Source: DATKEH01 sp035546355 (GTDB taxonomy: Bacteria; Acidobacteriota; Thermoanaerobaculia; Multivoradales; JAIOJS01). From it: a DNA stretch of 22,600 bases. Shown piece by piece: positions 14,063-20,506 of this stretch. The notes beneath the pieces were generated by a model. It saw only the letters and a program-made list of their open reading frames with translations. It did not search any database and was not told the origin of the DNA. The translations under genes and the position numbers were made by a program. The stretch is taken from the NCBI GenBank assembly GCA_035546355.1, contig DATKEH010000010.1, positions 1-22,600 of the forward strand, written 5' to 3'. The first letter of the stretch is position 1; each line of letters opens with the position of its first letter.

Positions 14063-15655
14063 CTAGCAGCCCGTGGCAGAAGCCCCGCGGGTCTCGGCGG
14101 CGACGCCCGCCGGCGCCTCGAGCACGCCGGCCAGCAGCTCGCTCGATCCCTGCAGCGCCGTCCGCTGCATGTAGTGCTGGACGCCGCGCAGGCCGCCGAG
14201 CTCCTCGCCGCCGCCGGCGCGCCCGGGGCCGCCGTGCACCAGACCGGGCAGCACCATCCCCGGGCTGTACGCCTCGGCGGCGACGTCGGCCGAGCCGATG
14301 GTGAGGCGGCCGTTGTAGGGGGCGAGCGCCAGCACCGCCCGCGAGACGAACTCGGGGTCGTCGGAGTAGACGCTGGACACCAGGGACCCTTCGCCGCGGG
14401 CCACCAGCTCGGCGGCGTCCTCGACGCTGCCGTCGTACGGCATCAGCGTCGCCACCGGGCCGAACACCTCCAGGCGGTGCACCTCGGCGGCGGCATGCGG
14501 GTCGTCGGCGCGCAGCAGCACCGGCGGCACGAAGCAGCCCGCACCGTCGGGGGCCTCGCCGCGGAACACCACGCGCGCCTCGGCCTGCAACCGCCGCACG
14601 CCGGCCAGCACCTCCTCCCGCTGCCCGGCGCTGGTCAACGGGCCCATACCGCTGCCGTCGACGATCGGGTCGCCGACCCGCACCGCGGAGAGCCGCGCCA
14701 CCAGCGCCGCCTCGGCCTCGTCGAGGCGCGCGCCGGGGACGAAGACCCGGCGCGTGGCGGTGCACTTCTGCCCCGCCTTCTGCGTCATCTCGTGCACCAC
14801 CTGCTGCGCGAAGAGGCCCCAGGTCGGCGAGCCGGGAGCCACGTCGGGCCCGAGGACCGCGGCGTTGATCGAGTCGGCCTCGACGTTGACCCGCACCCCC
14901 TTCTCCAGGACCCGCGGGTGGCGGCGCATGGCCCGGCCGGTCGCCGCCGAGCCGGTGAACGCCAGCACGTCCTGCCCCTCGAGGTGGTCGAGCAGGTCGC
15001 CGGCGGGGCCGGCGAGAAAGCTCCAGGCGCCGGCGGGGAGCACCCCGCGGGCGACGAACAGTCGGGCGATCTCGTAGGCCAGCAGCGCCGTCTGGGTCGC
15101 CGGCTTGACCACCACCGGCATTGCCGCCAGCGTCGCGCAGGCCATCTTCTCGGCCAACCCCCATGCCGGGAAGTTGAAGGCGTTGATCAGCACCGCGACG
15201 CCGGGCTTCGCCACCCAGACGTGCTGCCCCGAGAGCGGGGTGCTGCGCCCCAGGGGGGCCAGCTCGCCGTCGAGCAGGTGGCGCCGCGCCCCGAGCGAGC
15301 GGCCGAGAGCGGCATAGAAGGCCAGCGTGCCGCTGGCGCCGTCGACGTCGAACTTGGCGTCTCCAGGGGTATTGCCGCCGTTGCGCACCGCCACCTCCAG
15401 CAGCTCGTCGCGGTGGTCGCGAATCACCCCCGACAGCGTCTTGAGCAGCGCCCCCCGCTCCTCGAAGGTCATGGCGCGCAGGTTGCGCCCGCCGACCTGG
15501 CGAGCGTGGCGCAGCGCGGCGCCCATGTCGACGCCGGCGGTGGTGGCCGTGGCGAGCACCTCACCGTCCGCCGGGTTGATCAGCTCGCTCCCCTCCCCCT
15601 CCCCCTCGACCCAACGATCTTCGACGTAGCTACGGATCGGAATCGGTCGCTTCAT
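14063..15655 (-). CDS. PaaZ/BoxD-type aldehyde dehydrogenase, 530 aa
   Basis: This is an NAD(P)-dependent aldehyde dehydrogenase of the branch that oxidises CoA-linked semialdehydes in aerobic phenylacetate (PaaZ) or benzoate (BoxD) degradation. Motifs are NAFNFPAWGLAEKMACATLA (158-177), the cofactor loop FTGSAATG (233-240), catalytic Glu259 in NVEADSIN and catalytic Cys298 in KAGQKCTATRR, matching Glu256 and Cys295 of E. coli PaaZ. The protein ends after the dehydrogenase domain and lacks the MaoC-type hydratase domain that gives PaaZ about 680 residues, so BoxD-like or stand-alone function is more likely. No other paa or box genes are present, so the substrate is not certain. The ATG at 15655 was chosen as the natural start of the domain. 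No Shine-Dalgarno is seen, but TATCCT lies seven bases upstream. The fdhD start follows after five bases. Confidence 0.85.
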   Translation of the reverse strand: MKRPIPIRSYVEDRWVEGEGEGSELINPADGEVLATATTAGVDMGAALRHARQVGGRNLRAMTFEERGALLKTLSGVIRDHRDELLEVAVRNGGNTPGDAKFDVDGASGTLAFYAALGRSLGARRHLLDGELAPLGRSTPLSGQHVWVAKPGVAVLINAFNFPAWGLAEKMACATLAAMPVVVKPATQTALLAYEIARLFVARGVLPAGAWSFLAGPAGDLLDHLEGQDVLAFTGSAATGRAMRRHPRVLEKGVRVNVEADSINAAVLGPDVAPGSPTWGLFAQQVVHEMTQKAGQKCTATRRVFVPGARLDEAEAALVARLSAVRVGDPIVDGSGMGPLTSAGQREEVLAGVRRLQAEARVVFRGEAPDGAGCFVPPVLLRADDPHAAAEVHRLEVFGPVATLMPYDGSVEDAAELVARGEGSLVSSVYSDDPEFVSRAVLALAPYNGRLTIGSADVAAEAYSPGMVLPGLVHGGPGRAGGGEELGGLRGVQHYMQRTALQGSSELLAGVLEAPAGVAAETRGASATGC

Positions 15656-15662
15656 TCGCCGG

Positions 15663-15668
15663 AGGATA
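15663..15668 (-). promoter_or_regulatory. Candidate -10 hexamer of the aldehyde dehydrogenase gene
   Basis: TATCCT on the minus strand ends seven bases before the ATG at 15655. Without a visible ribosome site, a leaderless transcript is plausible. No convincing -35 is seen. Confidence 0.35.
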
Positions 15669-15770
15669 CCAGCCTCGCGGCCTCCCCCCTTCGCGGCGCG
15701 AGCCCTTGAAACCCTGGCGGCGCCTTTTCCGTCCTTCCTGAGGTGGACTCGGATCCAAGGAGGTAGAACC

Positions 15771-16748
15771 ATGCAGAGCCGATCCCTTCGCGCCCCACTC
15801 GCCCTCGCCGCCCTGGTCTGCGGCAGCCTGCTCGCCGGCGCCCCGGCCGCCGCGCAGGTCCGCCTCGAGCGGGAGCTCGCGCTGCGCCCTGGCGGCCGCT
15901 TGCAGATGGACCTCGACGGTGCCGACGTCGTGATCCGCGGCGGCCGCGCGAGCGGCGTTCACGTCGCCGTCAGCAGCTCCCGCGCCGACATCGAGGAGTG
16001 GGTGCAGCTCACCTTCGAGGATCGCGACGGCCTGGCCATCGTCCGCGCCAAGCGGCCGCGGGGAGCGTCGTGGGGCGGCTGGTGGCGCTCCGGGATGTCG
16101 CTGCGCTTCGACGTGCAGGTGCCCGACGAGGTCATGCTGCAGATCGAGACCTCCGGCGGGGACATCGACGTCGCCGGGCTGCGCGGTGGGCAGCGGCTCG
16201 ACACCTCCGGCGGCGACATCACGGTGGCCGGCAACGAAGGGGACGTGAAGGCGGACACCAGCGGCGGCAACATCGAGGTCCGCGACCTGACTGGCAACGC
16301 CGACCTCGAGACCTCCGGCGGCAGCATCCAGGCGCTGCGAGTGCGGGGCGCGGTGCGCGCCGACACCTCCGGCGGCAACATCCGCCTGGAGCAGATAGGC
16401 AGTCACGTCGACGCCGAGACCAGCGGCGGCTCGATCCGCCTGCGCGGCGTCGGCGGGCTGGTCGCGGCGCAGACCTCGGGCGGCTCCATCGAGGCCGTCC
16501 TGGCGCCGGGCAACGCCGCCGGCGGCAGCCTGCAGACCTCCGGCGGCAGCGTGCGGGTGCGGGTCGACCCCAGCGTCAGCCTGACCCTGGATGCGCAGTC
16601 GTCGGGCGGCTCGGTGCGCTCCGACCTGCCGGTGACGATTCGCGGCCGCACCTCACGCAGCAGCCTGCGCGGCGAGGTCAACGGCGGCGGCAAGCTGCTG
16701 CGGCTGCGGACCAGCGGCGGCAGCGTCACCATCACCGCGCTCGAGTGA
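15771..16748 (+). CDS. Secreted DUF4097-type beta-solenoid protein, 325 aa
   Basis: The ATG at 15771 has one of the strongest ribosome sites in the window (AAGGAGG, seven bases upstream). Residues 1-29 are a signal peptide ending APAAAQ. From residue 127 the protein is built of repeats that each begin TSGG plus D, N or S and then I or V. The spacing is exactly 18 residues for six repeats (127, 145, 163, 181, 199, 217), then 18 and 21 residues, with further TSGG or SSGG units at 235, 256, 277 and 314. This fits a right-handed beta-helix as in DUF4097 (putative adhesin) proteins. No enzymatic site is visible. It is divergent from the aldehyde dehydrogenase, and its stop is three bases from the convergent HD-domain gene. 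An exported, probably envelope-associated role is inferred. Confidence 0.85.
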   Translation: MQSRSLRAPLALAALVCGSLLAGAPAAAQVRLERELALRPGGRLQMDLDGADVVIRGGRASGVHVAVSSSRADIEEWVQLTFEDRDGLAIVRAKRPRGASWGGWWRSGMSLRFDVQVPDEVMLQIETSGGDIDVAGLRGGQRLDTSGGDITVAGNEGDVKADTSGGNIEVRDLTGNADLETSGGSIQALRVRGAVRADTSGGNIRLEQIGSHVDAETSGGSIRLRGVGGLVAAQTSGGSIEAVLAPGNAAGGSLQTSGGSVRVRVDPSVSLTLDAQSSGGSVRSDLPVTIRGRTSRSSLRGEVNGGGKLLRLRTSGGSVTITALE

Positions 16749-16751
16749 GGC

Positions 16752-17342
16752 TCACTCCTCGAGCCACCCGCGGACGACGGCGTCGTCGAGCAAGCGTCGC
16801 GCGTACTCCCAGAGCTCCGGCAGACCGTCGCCGATGACCCGGGTGCGCTCGACCACCTGCCGCTTGCGCACCCCGTGCTCCACCCAGGAGTGCCCCTCGG
16901 TGTGCAGGTTGTGCAGCAGCGGTTGCAGGCGGTCGAGGGCGTTGGCAAAGCGCGACTCCGGGGTCGACCGCCCCTCGAACTCCTCCCACAGCGCCAGCAG
17001 CTCCTGCTGCTGGTCGGCCGGCAGCAGGCCGAACAGCCGTTGGGCGGCGGCGCGCTCCCGTGCCTCCTTCTCACCCGCCGCCACCACCGCGTAGGCGAAG
17101 GTGTCGCCGGCGTCGATCTCCACCAGGTCGTGCACCAGCAGCATCCGCACCACCCGGCCCACGTCTACCGCCTCGGCGGCGTGCTCGGCCAGCAGCACGG
17201 CCATCAGCGCCACGTGCCAGGAGTGCTCGGCGGAGTTCTCGCGGCGCGAGCGGTCGGTGAGGACGGTGCGGCGCAACACCCCCTTGAGACGATCGATCTC
17301 GAGGATGAACCGAAGCTGCCGTTCCAGGCGCGGCGAGGGCAC
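16752..17342 (-). CDS. HD-domain phosphohydrolase (YfbR/HDDC2-like), 196 aa
   Basis: HD-domain enzymes of this group hydrolyse phosphate from (deoxy)nucleoside monophosphates using a divalent metal held by an H...HD...D set. All ligands are visible: His40 in ENSAEHSWHVALMA, His71-Asp72 in LLVHDLVEIDAGDT and Asp138 in FANALDRLQPLLHN. The length and the ENSAEHSW and EIDAGDT motifs match the YfbR/HDDC2 5'-nucleotidase family, though the substrate cannot be read from sequence. The GTG at 17342 was chosen because it lies six bases after the stop of the MarR gene and begins the conserved N-terminal helix (LERQLRFILEIDRLKGVLRR). The two genes form an operon, so the MarR protein probably controls both. 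Confidence 0.87.
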   Translation of the reverse strand: MPSPRLERQLRFILEIDRLKGVLRRTVLTDRSRRENSAEHSWHVALMAVLLAEHAAEAVDVGRVVRMLLVHDLVEIDAGDTFAYAVVAAGEKEARERAAAQRLFGLLPADQQQELLALWEEFEGRSTPESRFANALDRLQPLLHNLHTEGHSWVEHGVRKRQVVERTRVIGDGLPELWEYARRLLDDAVVRGWLEE

Positions 17343-17348
17343 CGGGCC

Positions 17349-17831
17349 TCAGCCTTCGTCGGCCGGAGGCTCGGCCCCGGTCGCCGTGACCAGGTCCCGC
17401 ACGAAGCCGAACCCGGCGTCGAGCCGCTGCCGCGGGATCGCCTGCTCGAGCGCATCCTGCACTTCGCGCCAGCGACGGAAGCCGCGGGCGAGGGCCTCTT
17501 CGCCACTCGCCGTCATCTCCACCGAGCGGGAGCGGCGATCCTCCCCGACCTGCAACCGCACCAGCCGCTTGCGGGCGAGCAGCGCGAGGTTGCGCGACAG
17601 GGTCGAGTGATCGAGGTCGAGGACGCTCGCCAGCCGGCCCACCGAGCTGCCGGCGCCGGCGCGCAGGGCCGCCAGGATGGGCAGCTGCGCGGCGGTGAGC
17701 CCCACTCCGGCGAGGTGGCGATCGTAGGCGCCGGTGAGCTGGCGCGCCGCCCGGCGCAGCTGGAAGTTGGCGCACAGGCGCCGCATCTCCAGGCACTCCT
17801 CGGTGGTCGGCAGCGGCGGGGGCAGCGACAT
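17349..17831 (-). CDS. MarR-family transcriptional regulator, 160 aa
   Basis: MarR proteins are dimeric winged-helix repressors, often responding to small aromatic or oxidative signals. Residues about 24-145 cover the fold. The recognition region is LTAAQLPILAALRAGAGSSV, then RLASVLDLDHSTLSRNLALL as the helix-turn-helix and GEDRRSRSVEMTASGEEAL as the wing. No sensing cysteine pair stands out. The ATG at 17831 has no good ribosome site, and a TATCAT hexamer (17847-17852, minus) ends 15 bases upstream, so the leader would be very short. A self-regulating operator near the promoter is expected from the family, but no clear palindrome is visible. It is followed directly by the HD-domain gene. Confidence 0.88.
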   Translation of the reverse strand: MSLPPPLPTTEECLEMRRLCANFQLRRAARQLTGAYDRHLAGVGLTAAQLPILAALRAGAGSSVGRLASVLDLDHSTLSRNLALLARKRLVRLQVGEDRRSRSVEMTASGEEALARGFRRWREVQDALEQAIPRQRLDAGFGFVRDLVTATGAEPPADEG

Positions 17832-17846
17832 CGTGGGTAGTTACAG

Positions 17847-17852
17847 ATGATA
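17847..17852 (-). promoter_or_regulatory. Candidate -10 hexamer of the MarR-HD operon
   Basis: TATCAT on the minus strand, 15 bases before the MarR start codon. No clear -35 is seen. Confidence 0.35.
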
Positions 17853-17896
17853 CCAGAGCCGGCCAGCCTCCCGGCCCAGCGACTGGTCTCCGCTTC

Positions 17897-18253
17897 TCAC
17901 GGCGCGGCCCGCGGGGTCACCGCCGCCAGGTCCTCCTCGCCGCTGCGGATGCGCACCACCCGCTCCACCGGCAGCACGAACACCTTGCCGTCTCCCACCT
18001 CGCCGGTGCGGGCGGCGCCGACGATGGTGGCGACGGTGAGATCGACGAACGGTTCGGACACGCCGATGTCCAGCCGCACCTTGTCGACGAGCCCCATCTT
18101 CACGGTGGTCCCGCGATAGGTCTCGACGCGCTCGGTCTCACCGCCGTGCCCCTGCACGCGGCTGATGGTCAGGCCGCGGACCTCGGCGCGGAACAGCGCC
18201 TCGAGCACCGCGGCGAGCCGGTCGGGCCGAATGAGGGCGGTGATCAGCTTCAC
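17897..18253 (-). CDS. P-II nitrogen regulatory protein, 118 aa
   Basis: P-II proteins are trimers that sense ATP/ADP and 2-oxoglutarate and, beside an amt gene, normally plug the ammonium channel with the T-loop. The sequence MKLITALIRPDRLAAVLEAL opens the fold, and AARTGEVGDGKVFVLPVERV, then RIRSGEEDL, is the conserved nucleotide-binding end. The T-loop region reads GHGGETERVETYRGTTVKMG. Tyr46 is kept, but position 51, the tyrosine uridylylated in enteric P-II, is valine. Control by uridylylation at that site is therefore unlikely. The GTG at 18253 overlaps the amt stop (GTGA), so it is translationally coupled to amt. The order amt then P-II is the reverse of the common glnK-amtB. The symbol is left blank because GlnB and GlnK cannot be told apart by sequence alone. 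Confidence 0.92.
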   Translation of the reverse strand: MKLITALIRPDRLAAVLEALFRAEVRGLTISRVQGHGGETERVETYRGTTVKMGLVDKVRLDIGVSEPFVDLTVATIVGAARTGEVGDGKVFVLPVERVVRIRSGEEDLAAVTPRAAP

Positions 18254-19596
18254 GCCGCGCCCTCCGCCGGGCTGGCCAGCGGCCGGCGGGCCGGCGCCAT
18301 CCCCGGGGTCGCGGGCTCGGGCAGCACCAGGATGGCTCCCTCGCCGGTGCCGTAGGCCTCCTCCCCGTGCTCCTCGACGTCCAGCCCCAGGCCCTCGGCG
18401 CGCCCCTCGGTGCGCAGCGCCGTGACGCGGGCGAGGCCCTTCAGCAGCGCGAACGAGGCCGCGCCACTGTAGAGCAGCGTCGCCCCCACGGCGATGGCCT
18501 GCGCCTTCAGCTGGCCCGGGTTGCCGGCCAGCAGGCCGTCGCTCCCCCCCCAGGATGCCTGCGCCAGGACGCCGGTGAGCAGCGCTCCGGTCACTCCCCC
18601 GACCCCGTGCGCCGCCACCACGTCGAGGGAGTCGTCGAGACGGGTGCGGGCGCGCAGCAGGATCGCGCAGTAGCTGGGAACGGCGGCCACCGCGCCCAGG
18701 GCGAGCGCCGCCAGCGGGCCGACGAACCCCGCCGCCGGCGTCACCGCCACCAGCCCGACGACGATTCCCGTCGCCGCCCCCACCGCCGTCGTGCGAGCGC
18801 TACGCAGCTGGTCGAGCAACATCCACACCAGCAGGGTCGCCATCGGCGCCAGCAGGGTGTTGACGAAGGCCAGGACGGCGACGGCGTCGGCGGCCAGCGC
18901 GCTGCCGGCGTTGAAGCCGAACCACCCGAACCAGAGCAGCGCCGCGCCGAGCAGCACGAAGGGCACGTTGTGGGGCAGCAGGGCCTGCCGGCCGTAGTCG
19001 CGCCGCGGCCCGAGCACCCAGGCCGCGACCAGCGCCGCGGCGGCGGCGTTGACGTGCACGACGGTGCCGCCGGCGAAGTCGAGGGCACCGAGGCGGGCCA
19101 GCCAGCCGCCGCCCCACACCCAGTGGCAGACGGGGGCGTAGACCAGCAACGACCAGGCGGCGATGAACGCCAGGTAGGGGCCGAACCGCATCCGCTCCAC
19201 CACCGCGCCCGAGATCAGCGCGGCGGTGAGGATCGCGAACGTCCCCTGGTAGGCCATGAACAGCAGGTGGGGGATCGAGCCGCGCGGCTCCAGGCCCACG
19301 CCCGCCAGCCCCATCCCGCTGCCGCCGCCGAGCCAGCCGCCACCCTCTCCGAATGCCAGGCCATAGCCGACGAGGGCCCAACCGATACCCACTGCTCCCA
19401 GCGCCGCGAAGCTCATCATCATCGTGTTGAGCGCGTTCTTGGAGCGCACCAGACCGCCGTAGAAGAAGGCGAGCGCGGGCGTCATCAGCAACACCAGGGC
19501 GCACGCCACCAGCATCCAGGCGACGTCGGCGCCGACCAGGCCCGCGGCGAGATCGGCGGCGAGACACGGCAGCGACGGGGCGACGATCGGGCCCAT
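18250..19596 (-). CDS. amt: Ammonium transporter (Amt/MEP/Rh family), 448 aa
   Basis: This is a trimeric inner-membrane channel for ammonium/ammonia. Hydrophobic segments run through residues about 25-395, as expected for eleven helices. Family marks are FFYGGLVRSKNALNTMMMSF (44-63), the gate phenylalanine in QGTFAILTAAL (Phe120), and the twin pore histidines His181 (GGTVVHVNAAAA) and His330 (DVVAAHGVGGVTGALLTGV). The cytoplasmic tail after about 405 is long, with EEHGEEAYGTGEG and a proline/alanine-rich end. The segment before residue 25 contains a possible cleavable signal, as in some Amt proteins. The ATG at 19596 has GAGGAGG four bases upstream and a good promoter (TTGACA) further up. The stop overlaps the P-II start. 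Confidence 0.94.
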   Translation of the reverse strand: MGPIVAPSLPCLAADLAAGLVGADVAWMLVACALVLLMTPALAFFYGGLVRSKNALNTMMMSFAALGAVGIGWALVGYGLAFGEGGGWLGGGSGMGLAGVGLEPRGSIPHLLFMAYQGTFAILTAALISGAVVERMRFGPYLAFIAAWSLLVYAPVCHWVWGGGWLARLGALDFAGGTVVHVNAAAAALVAAWVLGPRRDYGRQALLPHNVPFVLLGAALLWFGWFGFNAGSALAADAVAVLAFVNTLLAPMATLLVWMLLDQLRSARTTAVGAATGIVVGLVAVTPAAGFVGPLAALALGAVAAVPSYCAILLRARTRLDDSLDVVAAHGVGGVTGALLTGVLAQASWGGSDGLLAGNPGQLKAQAIAVGATLLYSGAASFALLKGLARVTALRTEGRAEGLGLDVEEHGEEAYGTGEGAILVLPEPATPGMAPARRPLASPAEGAA

Positions 19597-19624
19597 GCGT
19601 CCTCCTCGGGTCTGGGTTTGGCCG

Positions 19625-19654
19625 AGAGTACCGCAGCGGGCTGCGTGGTGTCAA
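19625..19654 (-). promoter_or_regulatory. Promoter of the amt-P-II operon
   Basis: On the minus strand a perfect TTGACA (19654-19649) is followed by an 18-base spacer and TACTCT (19630-19625, three of six matches to TATAAT). Transcription would start about 20 bases before the amt ATG. The region just upstream (about 19655-19740) is the most AT-rich in the window and could hold regulator sites, but no sigma-54 type element was found. Confidence 0.55.
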
Positions 19655-19849
19655 CCCATTTTGGACGATTTTTAACCGATTCGCTACGCACCATGCAGAT
19701 ATTGCCCACGAACCTGGATCGTTGACCGTGCATTCTGGCGCCATCGTCACATCCTGTGAGTCACCACGAATGTCTATCGAGCAGCCCCTTACCCCGCCGC
19801 CACCCACCGGCCTCCCCTCGACCTCCGGAACCGCTCGCCGAAGATGGAG

Positions 19850-20068
19850 GGCGGGGCGCGGGCCGGGGCCTCGGCCCCGCGCGGGGCCTCTCGCCGAGCG
19901 CAGAGCCCACCCGCCGTCGCCGACCGCGAAAGATCCGGCGCGACGGCGAGCGGAGGCGCCGGCGAGGGAGGTTCCGCGGCCGCGGCGGCCGCGGAACCTC
20001 CCGGTCCCGCACACCACCCTCCCGGCGCCGTCCCCCCGCGGGGCCGAGGCCCCGGCCCGTGCCCCGCC
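19850..20068. repeat. Structured intergenic repeat, copy Y (nested stems)
   Basis: This is a relative of the unit at 1238-1425. The outer arms are 19850-19886 and 20034-20068, about 34 paired bases with one wobble and a two-base bulge; the core is GGCCGGGGCCTCGGCCCC. The middle arms are GGCGCCGG (19955-19962) and CCGGCGCC (20022-20029). The inner hairpin has perfect 18-bp arms (19966-19983 and 19985-20102 counted as 19985-20002) around one base. The linker blocks 19935-19967 and 20006-20036 match copy X closely, while the inner and outer stems do not match in sequence but pair in both. The unit lies downstream of the DUF2007 gene and upstream of the amt promoter. No gene is seen in 19740-20085. 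Confidence 0.8.
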
Positions 20069-20085
20069 CGGCCGAATGCGACGGC

Positions 20086-20400
20086 TTACCCGCGCCCGCC
20101 GCCGGCTTCCTCTTCCTCCTCCCAGGCCTCCTCGTCCGGCTCGCGACCCCCCTCCTCGGGCGGCTGCAGGCTGCGCAGCCGGGCGCGGGCCTGCAGCCGG
20201 TCGACCAGCCGCCGGGCGCGCTCGAAGTCCTCGTCGTAGGTGATCCAGACCGTGGGCAGGGTGTCCGAGGTCATCGGCAGGCCGCCGCGCAGGCTCCACA
20301 AGTGCTCGCCGCGCACCTGGGTGGCGATTCCCGCCGAGTCGAGAAACGCCTTGACGTGCTTCGCGTCGAGAGGGTTCTCGGCGACGTAGACCTGCTTCAT
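20086..20400 (-). CDS. Small DUF2007-type protein, 104 aa
   Basis: The first 75 residues match the DUF2007 pattern: a beta-strand MKQVYVAENPLDAKHVKAFL, then DSAGIATQVRGEHLWS and a valine/isoleucine strand PTVWITYDEDFERARRLVD. This ferredoxin-like fold resembles the P-II/ACT shape and its function is not established. A proline-glutamate tail (EEGGREPDEEAWEEEEEAGG) follows. The ATG at 20400 has no Shine-Dalgarno; a TATCAT hexamer (20410-20415, minus) ends nine bases upstream, suggesting a leaderless message. It follows the DUF255 gene after 106 bases and precedes the structured repeat. Confidence 0.75.
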   Translation of the reverse strand: MKQVYVAENPLDAKHVKAFLDSAGIATQVRGEHLWSLRGGLPMTSDTLPTVWITYDEDFERARRLVDRLQARARLRSLQPPEEGGREPDEEAWEEEEEAGGGRG

Positions 20401-20409
20401 GGCGGCGCG

Positions 20410-20415
20410 ATGATA
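20410..20415 (-). promoter_or_regulatory. Candidate -10 hexamer of the DUF2007 gene
   Basis: TATCAT on the minus strand, nine bases before the ATG at 20400. This spacing would place the transcription start at or within about two bases of the start codon. Confidence 0.4.
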
Positions 20416-20438
20416 GCAGCCGGGTGCGGCCGCGGAGG

Positions 20439-20458
20439 CTCCCGGCCGCGCCCGGGAG
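20439..20458. terminator. Weak hairpin after the DUF255 gene
   Basis: The arms CTCCCGG and CCGGGAG are separated by six bases and lie about 50 bases after the DUF255 stop. No T-run follows, so a rho-independent terminator is doubtful. Confidence 0.25.
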
Positions 20459-20506
20459 GCCGCCCGGGGCCGGCCTCTCCGCCGGCTCCTCGCCAGCGGC
20501 TCGTCG

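Noticed and set aside
13215..15164. 649-residue minus-strand open frame joining fdhD to upstream sequence
   Set aside because: Beyond 14057 it reads the aldehyde dehydrogenase gene in a wrong frame. fdhD starts at the GTG at 14057.
19680..19720. Sigma-54 promoter upstream of amt
   Set aside because: TGGGCA...TGCAT is close, but the GG-to-GC spacing is one base short and the TTGC half is incomplete.
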